From the NCBI GenBank assembly GCA_012934845.2, contig WNNJ02000901.1, positions 248,001-312,000 of the forward strand: a DNA stretch of 64,000 nucleotides. The letters run 5' to 3'. The translations under genes were made by a program, and so were the position numbers. The DNA comes from Pomphorhynchus laevis. Lineage: Eukaryota; Acanthocephala; Palaeacanthocephala; Echinorhynchida; Pomphorhynchidae. Shown here one piece after another: positions 11,345-21,849 of this stretch; the first letter of the stretch is position 1; each line of letters begins with the position of its first letter. Under the pieces are notes generated by a model, which saw nothing but the letters and a program-made list of their open reading frames with translations, did not search any database and was not told the DNA's origin.

Positions 11345-13310
11345 GCAGCTATTTTTATTTATTTATACGTGGCAAATGCGTGCCGGCGGACGCTTACATG
11401 ACCACAAAAAATCTAAGTCATGTGTCGAGAAGGTGGGAACGGATGAGGTATTTGAATGTGATAAAAGAATAAGCGCGGCGGACGTCGAGAGGGAGCTGAT
11501 TCCAGACGAGTGGGGCGGCGACGAGGAAGGATCGGATACCGTAGGTTTTGAGTAATTGGGAATGTGGAGTAAGAGGGAATTACGGGTACGCAGTGATAGA
11601 GATATGGGGATCCGACAGCGATGAGACGAAAAGTTACGAGATGAAGGTGGAGTTGGATGTGGATGGTGAACCAGGCGAGTTGGACAAGATATGTGGATGT
11701 GTGGCCGAATCGACGAAGACGTAGGAGCACTCGAACTGCGTGGTTAATGATGCGTTGTAGGGGTAGGATGAAGGATTTTCGAGAATTGGCGAAAAGGCTG
11801 AGGCAGTAATCGATTTTAGGGAAACGAAACGATGAAATAAGAGATATACAAGATCGAAGTCGATCAGGGGGTGGTAACGGCGGATGACATGGAGAATTAA
11901 GTTAGACGAGCGGACCTTGTTTCTGACGAATAGTTTAAGGGAAAGGTGTTCATCAAAATGGAATCCTAAAAAAGTGCGATTGTGGACTATGGGGAGGATT
12001 GATGAAACAAAAGATACATGTAGAGGGTATATGTTAGGTTGACGGGGAAGGATCTATATTATTATTCCAATACATACCAAAGCCAAAAGGCTATTCAGGC
12101 AGAGTCCAAAAAAAGCAAATGGTCAGTCAACGTAGCTAATTAGGGTATTCCAGTGGTAGTGTTGAATTATGCTGGACTTGTTTGGGTTTAGATCGAGACG
12201 AAGATGGGAGAGACGTTTATATATAGAAGAAAGACAATTGGAGGCAGACATTTCGATATCGTGTATGCGATGGGCGGGTGCATGAGCATATATAAGGATG
12301 TCATCGGCGTATTGCATGACGTTAACATGACACCTGATTTACAGTTTTGTTGTTCCTGATTTACAGTTTTGTTGTTCTGATTTACAGTTTTGTTGTTTTT
12401 GATTTTGTTGTTCCTGATTTACAGTTTTGATTTACAGTCATGACACCTGATTTACAGTTTTTTACAGTTCTCAACACCTGATTTACAGTTTTGTTTTGTT
12501 GTGATCATGTAAGCGTGCGCTGGTACGCATTTGCCAAGTTAAAATGAATCTTTTTTTTGTTAAAGGAGTAAGGTTTGATAAACGGACAGATATAGCCGAG
12601 TAGAATAAAGAAAAGCAGGTGTCCTATGACTGAACCTTGTGGGACCCTACAGAAAATAGCGATGGGAGGAGAGGGTTATGAATTTAAAGAGACGCAAAAA
12701 GAACGGTCGGATAGATAAAAGGCAAACAATGCTACGGAGGAGGAATAAAAGCCGTAATCATAACGATATCGAGAAAGGAGGGTGGTGTGGTCGACGATGC
12801 CGAAGGCGGAGGATAGGTCGAGGGAGATGAGAACACTATACAAAGCCTTGTCACGAGAAATGAGTAAGTCGTTGTTAACTTACATGTATGCGATTTCTGT
12901 GGAGTGATTAGAGCGGAAAGCGGATTGGAAAGGAGGGTACAGATTGGATGAAGAGAGATAAACGTTGATTTGTATTAATATAAGGCGCTCTAAGAGCTTG
13001 GAAAGAGCAGTTAGGAGTGAAATCGGGTGATAGCTAGAAAAAAGTGAGTGGTCGAGCGACTGTTTCTTAAGGAGGAGACGAACGATGTCGGTTTTCTAAT
13101 GTGAAGGAAAGATACCACTGTGGATGAATGAGTTAAACAAGGTGGTGAGGAAAGCGGATATCGATGAGCATATGGATTTAAGTATGTGGTTAGGCAGGGG
13201 ATTAGCAGGTGAGGTTTTGTTGGGCATGGACATTAGAACAGTTGAGATTGGCAGGTGAGACAAGGATAAGATGAAATAGTTTCGGGAGGATGAGGCGATA
13301 CGAGTAGCAG
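11345..13310 (-). mobile_element. Decayed relative of the 7338-8595 LINE, minus strand
   Basis: Read on the minus strand, it starts in the RT N-terminal region (near 13060: PTSFVSSLR and nearby frames). It then gives motif A (ISLDLSSAFGIVDH near 12820), motif B (VPQGSVIGHLLF near 12640), motif C (MQYADDILIYAHA at 12317) and the C-terminal block near 11500. It ends at 11345 with the same 3' UTR hairpin and an (AAAT)n tail. Several stops and frame changes are scattered through it. It extends further 5' than the 7338-8595 copy, so it adds RT sequence missing there. It is interrupted between motifs B and C by the 12326-12558 insertion. Confidence 0.8.
12326..12558 (+). mobile_element. LINE 3'-end fragment with internal minisatellite, flanked by GTTAA
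   Basis: The segment ends with the family's 3' UTR (GTAAGCGTGCGCTGGTACGC), then AAATGAATC and a T run. It has no coding sequence. Upstream, a unit around CCTGATTTACAGTTTTGTTGTT is repeated about eight times with truncations. GTTAA occurs at 12321-12325 and 12559-12563, splitting the minus-strand RT exactly where the intact copy reads through (CCTTTAACGTCATGC on its coding strand). It is a very short retrotransposed 3' end, or a SINE-like derivative using this LINE's tail. Confidence 0.75.
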
Positions 13311-13315
13311 TGAGA

Positions 13316-13828
13316 TGGAATGGAGTTTATAACTACAAATTGTCGTGAACATCTCCTAACACTCAATAAATTTCCCCCTGATAAAAATCCTCTAATAATG
13401 AAACACTCCCATCGGGTAATCAACATTTGGAATGCACTACCTTATGTAATTGCTTGTGGCTCCAGCTATTCACATTTCAAACTTCAAGTGAGAAAGTGGA
13501 TTCATATCAGTTCAAACCACCAATCAGTGTTGAAAACTACCTTTTCGGCTGATTACATGTTACACTTTATTTTTTTATTTTTTTTTAAATATCAACATTG
13601 CACAGACAGAGCAGCCATTTGCGGCTTTGTATCGTACTATTTTGCTAAGTAATAATTATTTGGTATTCTATAGATACACGCCCAAATCAAAATATCAACA
13701 ATCGAATGTCAATCTACGAACATTAAAAATGAAAATTTATTAAAATAATATGGAAATAATGTAGAAATCAAATGAAATTAATAATTTTAAGATTACGATT
13801 GATGCTAAAATAAATCTTTTTTTTATTA
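13316..13828 (+). mobile_element. LINE C-terminal fragment with 3' tail
   Basis: The plus-strand frame 13320-13652 contains the terminal block of non-LTR elements (HSHRVINIWNALPYVIA, then SSYSHFKLQVRKW). It is followed by an AT-rich 3' region ending AAAATAAATC plus a T run at 13806-13824, the same tail motif seen at 8578-8595 and 12545-12558. No RT motif remains, so this is a heavily 5'-truncated copy of a different subfamily. Confidence 0.6.
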
Positions 13829-13976
13829 TGTACGCAAATAATAAAATGGTCACTTCTAAATCCAAACAAGACAAGAAAATGTAACGGTTCAGTATCACTG
13901 GTCTATACAAGAGTACAAGAGTGTCTTTTCCGTATGTACAGTTACGGTCTCGTGCAACAATTCCGTCGTCATGTAT

Positions 13977-14122
13977 TTAAGGACTTTCAGGATGCTACGC
14001 TTAAGGACTTTCAGGATGCTACGCTTAAGGACTTTCAGGATGCTACGCTTAAAGACTTTCAGGATGCTACGCTTAAAGACTTTCAGGATGCTACGCTTAA
14101 GGACTTTCAGGATGCTACGCTT
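13977..14122 (+). repeat. 24-bp tandem repeat, six units
   Basis: Six nearly perfect units of AAGGACTTTCAGGATGCTACG plus CTT; variation is almost only AAGGAC versus AAAGAC. The period is eight codons, so it is open on both strands (KDFQDATL on plus). Homogeneity suggests recent expansion. I see no surrounding gene to which it could belong. Confidence 0.9.
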
Positions 14123-14149
14123 AATTATATAAAGCATATGAAAATGTGA

Positions 14150-14365
14150 GCTTTTTACAATGGTCTACCTCTTTTGGCTTCCGCTCCTTCCTTGTAGCTG
14201 CTCCTCTCTCTAATATAATCTGCTCTTTTATATACACCAATCAACCTCGATGCTGTGCTTCAAACGCAAAATTCAATTCCATTTCAACAATTTACCTGCT
14301 TGACTTTTGCATTTGTCGTGGAATTGTAAGCGTGCAGCTGAAACGCATTTGCCGTACTTTAAATT
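14150..14365 (+). mobile_element. 3' end of a LINE related to the 7338-8595 element
   Basis: FGFRSFLVAAPL matches the YGLRSFLVAASL block of the intact relative. About 150 bp downstream, TGTAAGCGTGCAGCTGAAACGC and ATTTGCCGTACTTTAA correspond to its 3' UTR hairpin. No motif of the RT core is present. It starts right after the 24-bp tandem repeat. Confidence 0.6.
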
Positions 14366-14373
14366 ATATATAT

Positions 14374-14585
14374 ACTAAATTATCGTAACAGTAAGCAACC
14401 ACAATCCAGAGACAAATTGTTTATTTCGACAACGTTTCGATCCTCACTTGATCTTTATCAAGTCAAATTATTGTATGTAGTTATAAGAAAAGAATTTTTT
14501 AAAAGATCCAAGTGAGGATCGAAACGTTGTCGAAATAAACAATTCGTCTCTGATCTTTGGTTAGTTACTGTTACGATAATTTAGT
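14374..14585. repeat. Long inverted repeat, PLE-terminus-like
   Basis: Arms of about 80 bp (14374-14461 and 14504-14585) are near-perfect reverse complements and begin ACTAAATTATCGTAACAGTAA. Each arm contains GAGGATCGAAACGTTGTCGA. Such GAAACGTTG-containing terminal repeats in inverted orientation are typical of Penelope-like element ends; no RT or endonuclease lies between the arms. It could alternatively be a MITE, but no clear target duplication is visible. Confidence 0.6.
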
Positions 14586-14678
14586 GTTTGAAAGTATCCT
14601 ATATGGATCCGAGCCCGCAGCTATTGAATTCAGCTCTATTATGTATATAGTAAAGCATAAAACATGCAAGACAAATAT

Positions 14679-14830
14679 TTCTTTATTTCAACGTTTCGCC
14701 TCTCGGCTTCGTCAGGAAAATTGTATGTAGTTCAAATCAAGACAATTTGAACTCAAATTTGAGTTCAAATTTTCTTGATTATAACTACATACAATTTCAC
14801 AGACAAAGGCGAGAGGTGAAACGTTATTAA
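14679..14830. repeat. Second long inverted repeat with CTGACGA..GAAAC motif
   Basis: The arms share TTGTATGTAGT and a GAGAGGYGAAACGTT block, around a centre of TTGAACTCAAATTTGAGTTC. On the minus strand 14715-14693 reads CTGACGA, a GCC-GAGA-GGC hairpin, then GAAAC. It lies about 100 bp from the 14374-14585 repeat and carries the same GAAACGTT signature, so both probably derive from PLE terminal repeats. Confidence 0.55.
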
Positions 14831-15099
14831 ACGGTCAGCACCTAAAGATGAAGCCTTTATTAACGATTCATGTGTAAATAGCAAACGATATTTTAATCGT
14901 TTTCAGGTTGACTATTACATGGCTTTATGCAATTATAAATGTCAAATGAAACGGGAATTCTTGTTTTATGGTAGAGTAGTTTTAATTTCAGTAGATCTAA
15001 ATATGTTTTTTTCGACTTGGGCGTTTTCGTTTGAGTTTTGCTTTGGTAGTTTTATAGTAAATGTTATGAGTTTTAAATTTCCTTTTTATACTTTTTCAG

Positions 15100-18000
15100 A
15101 TTTGAACATGACAGAAAATGGATTTCCAACTCGTCCGCCAACTGTACTATGGGCTCAGGACAAGACACATGTCTTTCTGACTGTGGAGGCATTGGACATA
15201 GCCAATCCATCGATAGACATTACACCGTCAACTTTTTCTTTTAAGTATGTCTGATTTTACTTTACATATTATGCGTCTTAAAGTGAAACCGACCCAACAA
15301 AATCAAAATTTCAAATGCAAAAATCGACTGCTTCGCCGTTTTAGAAGAATATTTTCTGATTGATTACATTGTTCTAACTAATTACAATTGACAGTTTAAG
15401 ATTGTTCCAGATAGAATTGCTTCGTTCGGTTATCATTAATTATATTCTTTCAACTAATAAAATGAAGAATGACTTAATTATTAATTCAACTATTCCATCG
15501 CCACCTTCAATACTTAAATCGGAGGGTGCGAGCTAATTCAGATATCTAAACACGATATCTTACATCAAGTACGATATGACTTTGCAGTAGTAATGAGCGG
15601 TGATTAAAGCTTTAAGGGGTCCGTGTTATGGTGTGTGTTTTGTAAATACTGAAATTTGCTTAAAGTAATAATGCAATAAAAGTAGATGATGCCAACACGT
15701 TTATCTGGATAATAAAGTCCTTTACTTGACATTTGTATAACATCACAATAACAAATGATCAATAATGCATTCAGATTGTCAAGGTAGACCATTGTGCACT
15801 TCGTTTCGGTTAGAACGTTTCGCAGATATTGTCGCAAACCGAGCCTTCTTCTAATAGCATGTTTTAAAAATGATGGTGAATTATTTCGCATATCTAGTAT
15901 ATATTGGTCTGATATTTAACTGAATAAGTTGAGATATCTTGGAGTTTGATTCAGTTATGTCGGAACTCCTTTTAAGCGTTTCACCTGGTAAGGTCGTTAA
16001 GGCGTAAACACATCAAACCAGTCCATTGCTTGATAAGAAACTAAGAGAAGTTCTTCAATTAGAAATATGTCGCTCATTAGATTTGTGAAACGTTAAGGTG
16101 ACTATTATTCATTTAAAAATGTTAACAATAGTTTCACTTATCCTAAACGTCAGAAAAGAAGACATCAATTTAAAGAAAGAGTCATAAAACTAACGTAATC
16201 TTAGTTCCTTATTCAACTATGCTAATTTAAATAAGTACATTGGGCATATTGGTTCTATTGTTGACACCAATGAATGTATTCATTTATTTTGAATTTCCTT
16301 TTTATACTTTTACAGATTTAAACATGGCAGAAAATGGATTTCCAACTCGTCCGCCAACTGTACTATGGACTACACTAATGAGTGTGTACTTTTGTTGATG
16401 ACAATGTTATATATCCATATATATTTTGGTTGCAATTTTCTTCTATCGTTTCATGATTTCCCTCTCTGCTTTGATTTATCAATTTGTGATGTTATATTCG
16501 CATATTTCTTTAATTAATGTGACCACGGAGATACCCAAGTGGCTGTAATCGTCAGGTTTAAACTGTCTTTATTACCTTCCACCAATATACCTGGAGAATA
16601 TTGCCGATGTTATCAGCATACCTTTTCAATTGTCTGAGGTTTACGTTAATCAAGTATTGTAGGTTTTGAAACACTAGCGTAAGGTCGTTATACAAAACGG
16701 GCAAATTGGTGTGCTGTGGATAATTACAGACCCATAATTTTGACTTATGTTTCTTGCCATTTATTGGTTGACAGGTTATTGTGTCGTATAATCACCAACT
16801 ATCTGGAGACTAATCAATTACTATGTCATAATCAACTTGATTCCTAAAAAATCATTCCACGATAACAAATCGTTCAATTGATAGAAACGTTTTGGATTAC
16901 TTGGTTGATGAAGCTTTCAATTTCAATGTCAGATTCTTTGAATTCTCTTTGTTCAGAAATATATCTTGATTCTGATAATGTGTGCATTGAATATCGATCC
17001 AATTATTATTCTGTGGGTAGATGATTTTATATTGACACCGTTCCTATAGTGTGCGTTGCGAGTATGATTGCCAACGATATACCTGAGGTCCTTCACTTTT
17101 GTACGTAGACGATCTTAAAATTTGGCGAGCAATTATGTCCGATTTGAGTATTGTTATCCGATCATATGTTAACAGAGTTTCCGACTGGGTTCGGTTTATC
17201 TGTTTATTCATCAATGTATCAAAATGTGTTTGAATGTATATGCCATCACTTAATTGTGTCACAACTGCTATGTTTTATGTATGTGGTCAAGTAATCAAAT
17301 TAGTATTACAAGTAGAGAATCTTGGTAAAAGTGTCGCTAATGATCTCTCTAATCGCTGATACAAAGCTTTAGCCAAAATAGCTGTTTTGGCCGCTTACAA
17401 AAAATTGCAAAATTCAAAATTAACACAAATTTCAAGGAAAACGTAAGCAGTTCTCGTTCATAATATAAAAATCGATCTCTGCTCTCTGAACACCGATTAT
17501 GTTGTATATGCTAAAGCTAAGTGTATGTCAGGTAGATCTACCGAACATTTAGTCTTTTGATATCGAGGTCATTCAAAACACATGCAAATGCTTTCGTTGC
17601 CAGCCACTTACTTTATGCATCTAAATGCTTATATTCTAGAACGATAAATGAGTCTACCAGACTTGAAAATGTATTGCATCAGGCAGCAACACTTATGTAT
17701 TCGTCAAGAGCTCTTACGCACATGGATAAAGTTAAATCTCTAAACATGCATTATGTCACAATCTTCGCGATTTGCGGAATATGTTATTTACGCTGGAGAT
17801 ATTTCACAAGGAACATCACGTTTAGCTTGCACGGTTGACTGTTCAATCCATCCGAACTTTGCAATTCATTCTGTTTTCTCAATCGCCGTCGAATTGTACG
17901 ATTCGAAACAATTCAATTTGGACAGAGAATTGTAAAGCCATGAAACCGATTGAGCGATCAGACTTTGAGTTTTGAAGGATTTATCATTTGAATAAAAAAT

Positions 18001-21000
18001 TAAAATATTTATCTTCTTTGTGCAATGTGATTTAACATGAGACAGAGTGGCTCATTCACCTTGATATAGTCACAAACACGCATATTATACACATCGACGA
18101 CATTGTAGGCCTAGAATGCGAGTGCACGTTGATTAAGTAGAATACTTTAGCTGATTAATTTCACCAGTTGACATATGACTTATAATTACAGATAATTCTT
18201 CGTTAAACGCTATTATTTATATAAAAATTATGCAAATGAACATAATTTCTAATGATAACATTTCAATACTACCGCTTTAACTTTTTTATTCTTATTATTA
18301 TATAATTTCTTTAGATTTAACGATTTTCATTATTTTCACATTGTAATTTTTAGTGGAATATCGAACTCCTCAAAGATTAACTACAAATTCAAATTGGATC
18401 TCTTCAAAGAAATCGTTAAGGAGGTACTGATGTAATTTTTGATAAGTTTGCCAATTTATTGATATGAAACGTTTGTTTAGTTTTTTCATCCTAAAAATTT
18501 GCAATTTATATAAATCTTTATTAATAATTAACTGTTCATAACTGTTTAAAAACTAAATCTAAATTATATAAATATATGAAATATATGTTTTGATATATTG
18601 ATGATATATGTGTATTTAACTCTAATAATTTTTATTCAATTAGTGAACAAATTTATCCAGGTATCATTATTTTAATTAAACTGTCAGGCGGTAGGGTCGT
18701 AAAACGTCGAAACCTCCTTCCGTTACTTTTGGGAATGACCTGATTGCGGCTACTATATCTTCCGGAATCACAATGATTGCGGTAGTTGTCTGACAAACAA
18801 CGGGAGTTGATAGCCGGCTCCTAGATGCTCGTGGTGGGTGCTCTGATCGCATAAGCTGAGTGTTATGGTGATCTGGAAGATCCAATGTGTCGATGCTGGA
18901 AGCGGTACGAACTGCACCTCGAACATCACTATCTGCGACTTTCTGCTCGATCAAATTTGCTATGTCGAATACCCTTTTTGCTATAGTAATGTTCGTTCGT
19001 GTTTTTGAGGGCTTGTAAGGTAATCCTTCGGAACCCAAATCACATTGCAGAGTCGGGACGGTTAGTGAAAACGCCGACTACGCCTGCTTTGACTTAGTTG
19101 ACAGAGACGTTCCGTCATCAGCTTTGAGGTGGCGGCTAGAGACGTTTAAACACGATTTTGCGAAAAAAAACAGGGGTTTCCACTTGTCTTGGTATGATGA
19201 GTCATTATTCACGTTGTGCAACACAGCCTCAAACGTTGACGCGGGAGAACTACGAGCTTTACGCTGGATTCTCATAATGATCGTTTTTTTTGACTCGATT
19301 ATCGGTTTAATCTGCTCCTCAAACGACGGCTCGCTTCTTGCAGTGTTATGGGAGCACGGCGGCTCGCTTATTGCTGTGTTTTGGGAGCACGACAGCACTT
19401 GCCGTCGTCGAGAGAATCCGCCAGTCGATTGGGAATGTGACAACCGCTGTGATGAAGGAAGGAGTCCAAAACCGGCACAGCTGGTGCGCCGACCATGTTT
19501 GAACAAGATGCTGGCTTTTATTTAAAATTTCAATATTTTATTTTAACTTGATATAAGTTATAAAATCTTATAACAATTATTTATAATTATTTATCTAATT
19601 ATTAAATTTTGGTTCATTGATTTAGCATTTTTTATTTATTTATTTTTGAAACGGAAGGTGCTCGGAGTCACTGATAAATTATCAAAATCAAAATGGCAAG
19701 ACGCCCCGCAAGAGGTAGAAAATTTATTAAATTTTCGATTCCAGTTTGGAATCATCATAATTTTCGATTGGGCTCTGTACAATCAGATATGGGGTGTTGC
19801 AATGGGTTCCTTGTTATGTCTGACGGATATATTTATGGAAGACTGAGTTAACTGCAGTGACCGAGTATATTATAAAACCAATCCTTTGGCGTATATACAT
19901 AGATAATAGTTTTGTCATTTGGCCAGGAGGTAAAGACAGTGCTTCCCAGTTTATTGAGTTTCTAAATACCCGCAATCATCGTATAAAATTAAATGTGACC
20001 TGGTCACATTATAACTGTCTTAGCTTTTTAGACTTATTGATCAATGTCTTGGATTTCACAACTGACGTGTTCCAAAAGCCTACAGAAACGGACTTATATC
20101 TACATTGGTATATTAGCCACAGTGGGTACAAAATTAGGAATTTTTAAGGAATTCTGCCCCAGAGCCATTAGACTGTGTAGCACCATGGATAAACACAATT
20201 GCGAGCATCATAGACTAATTTGTATTTTTAAGGATTTGGGATATCCTGAAAGTATGCTTTTTGATATATTAACAGAGGTTGTTGATAATCATTCTTCAAT
20301 TCCGGTTGTTGGTCATGAGAAGTTACCCCATTTTTTGACACTACCTGAGTGTTAATGGGTGTCAAACCTCGTTCAAAATTGGATGAGAAAGTTTATAATG
20401 GAGTCTAATTTGCTCATTAGTCCAATCTACAATGATCGTACATTAATTAGAATGATGACTAGTGTAAAAAGGACCAATGAGATAAAAGAAGTAATTTATC
20501 GGATAAACTGTCTTGATTGCGTTCTCTTTTATATAGGACAAACTGGTAGGGTTTTAAAAACCAGGGTAAAAGAGCATTGCTCAGCCTGCACTACTGTCCA
20601 CTCAGCTGTGGCTCAGCATGCCTTATGTACAGAACACAATATTGATTTTAATAATGTTGAAGTCATATATTATGTCCAAAGAAAATTTGAAAGGCGAATA
20701 TGCGAGTCACTTTGGATTGAAGAATTGAAGCCGGACTTAAATGAGAATGAAATCTACCGTTTAATTCAAAATCATGATTGATCATCCTTTTTTGTAAAGT
20801 TTGCTCATACAATAGTAGACCTGGCAGCACAACGTGAGGACCCACCTAACGTGTATTTTTGTTTTTCGTTTTTTTCTTTTTATATCCTTAACATTTTACC
20901 TGTTTCAGATTTCTGATGATGATTCCAAAGTGAAAATTTAATAAGTTTTCTGCCTCTTGCGGGGCGTCTTGCCATTTCGATTTTAATAATTTATTTTGAT

Positions 21001-21805
21001 TTATTTATTTTTATTTATTTATTTTATTTTATAATTGTATGAAATACTAGGCTCAATTAACTGATTTGATTTCTTGGAATAATCAAAAATACTAAAAAAT
21101 TAACAAATATATAATTTATGAATGACAACGGTATATAAGCGTTTTATTTATCAATTAGAATTTTATAGCAAGATATAAAAATATAAAAGGATAAAATATA
21201 TATATATATGGTAAATTAACAATATTTCAGCTTCGAAGTAAGAAAATAATATTAGTTTATTATTTTGTATTTTATTATTTTTATTATAAAAATTTATTTC
21301 GACAGGACTCTGTTTCGTCCGATCCAAAGGTCAGTAGTCGTTGTTGGCTTATTAAGCTTAAGAAAAAAGACGAAGATGAATCTTATTGGGAGCGTTTAAC
21401 TGAAAACAAGGATAAGGTATTAAATTTTATGGCGTTCTTTTATATCTTTGAGTGCTTAAGGTTCATTGGCTTAAAATTGACTGGAGTCGTTGGAAGGATG
21501 AAGACGCGTTGTCAAATGATATGCCGTCATTTGGTGGCTATGACGACGATTACGCACCTCCCGACTTCGATGAAAGCAATTCAGACGAGGACGATGATGC
21601 GGACATTTCTTCATCTGACGACAAGGAAGATGAAGGGTCAATGGAGAAGATTGCAGATCCTGCATCTGCCGCGGCGAACGGGGAATCTTCACAAATGAAG
21701 GATCAGAACGACCAAGGCGACGTCGAAGACGGTGTTAAGAAGCAAGAAGTTTCCGCTGAGCAATCGTTCAGTAATGAATGCGAAATTAAATCAGGAGACC
21801 AATAA
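15100..21805 (+). CDS. PTGES3: Hsp90 co-chaperone p23 (prostaglandin E synthase 3 family), four exons
   Basis: Exons are 15100-15244 (ATG at 15108), 18354-18423, 21306-21416 and 21461-21805; each junction has AG/GT signals and phases join exactly to 220 residues. Residues 12-105 form the CS beta-sandwich (PPTVLWAQDKTHVFLTVE, IDLF-equivalent LDLFKEIV, YWERLTENKDK, VHWLKIDWSRWKDED). The C-terminus is long and acidic (NSDEDDDADISSSDDKEDEG), as in p23, where it is disordered. The p23 protein binds ATP-bound Hsp90 in the cytosol and stabilises client complexes. It is somewhat longer than the 160-residue vertebrate protein because of the Gln/Ser/Asp tail. Any upstream 5' UTR exon is not visible. 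The large introns (3.1 and 2.9 kb) are filled with retroelements; the last is 44 nt. AATAAA lies at 21850. Confidence 0.9.
16292..16369 (+). pseudogene. Partial duplicate of p23 coding exon 1
   Basis: It repeats the splice acceptor (TTTCCTTTTTATACTTTTACAG) and the first 15 codons of p23, with Thr2 changed to Ala (MAENGFPTRPPTVLW). Similarity stops at the Trp codon. It sits about 1.2 kb downstream in the same intron. The following sequence runs to a stop nine codons on, with no clear donor. Retention of the acceptor means it was copied from DNA, not from mRNA. Confidence 0.85.
16540..17935 (+). mobile_element. Decayed CR1/Jockey-like LINE in p23 intron 1
   Basis: Fragments of RT on the plus strand appear in changing frames: DNYRPI near 16725, a motif-C-like YVDDLKIWRA near 17105, and a C-terminal block at 17557-17838 (NAFVASHLLYASKCLYSRT). 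The last aligns with ANAFFLSHILYASPACYPE of the LINE at 4501-7181. Many stops and frame changes show it is an old insertion of the same family, sense to the host gene. Confidence 0.65.
18537..18661 (+). mobile_element. Permuted-type PLE reverse-transcriptase fragment
   Basis: About 125 bp match 45815-45937 (AAATATATGAAATATATG, then TGATATATTGATGATATATG, the RYIDD region). It is an isolated motif-C fragment in the p23 intron just after exon 2, with no other part of the element present. Confidence 0.7.
18676..19506 (-). mobile_element. N-terminal part of a non-LTR element of the RLE-LINE type
   Basis: Two minus-strand frames (19506-19078, then 19038-18676) carry QKVADSDVRGAVRTASS and IPEDIVAAIRSFPKVTEGGF. 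This is the block preceding the RT palm in the LINE lineage represented at 30560-33060 (KLARNGNFGKAMRRLTS there). The basic, Ser-rich N-terminus (ending near 19078) is usual for the family. The RT core itself is absent; sequence stops being recognisable at LRPYRLT. One frame change joins the two pieces. Confidence 0.6.
19671..20995 (+). mobile_element. Canonical Penelope-like element (RT then GIY-YIG) between inverted repeats
   Basis: Plus-strand coding fragments run RT motif B-like (WGVAMGSLLCLTDIFMED near 19790), motif C-like (WRIYIDNSFVIWPGG near 19887), then RT thumb (HRIKLNVTWS). A GIY-YIG endonuclease follows at about 20480-20780 (IYRINCLDCVLFYIGQTGR, TRVKEH, a Glu in ESLWIEELKPDLNENE). 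That order is the usual one for Penelope, Neptune and Poseidon-type PLEs. Arms at 19671-19760 and 20911-20995 are inverted copies sharing AATGGCAAGACGCCCCGCAA. The element is broken (a few breaks, and most of the RT N-terminus is missing). It sits in p23 intron 2. Confidence 0.8.
20911..20995 (-). repeat. Terminal inverted repeat arm of the PLE (partner at 19671-19760)
   Basis: Reverse complement of 19671-19760 with few mismatches. It contains CTGATGATGATTCC, the kind of CTGATGA core found in PLE terminal repeats. Terminal repeats of PLEs may be direct or inverted, so this arrangement is within the known range. Confidence 0.75.
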
Positions 21806-21849
21806 TTAATTTTTAATGTTGTCGACATTTTGTTCATTTCTTCTGTTCG

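Noticed and set aside
15604-15891. 95-codon minus-strand frame in p23 intron 1
   Set aside because: No family resemblance, no splice context; AT-rich introns of this length give such frames by chance.
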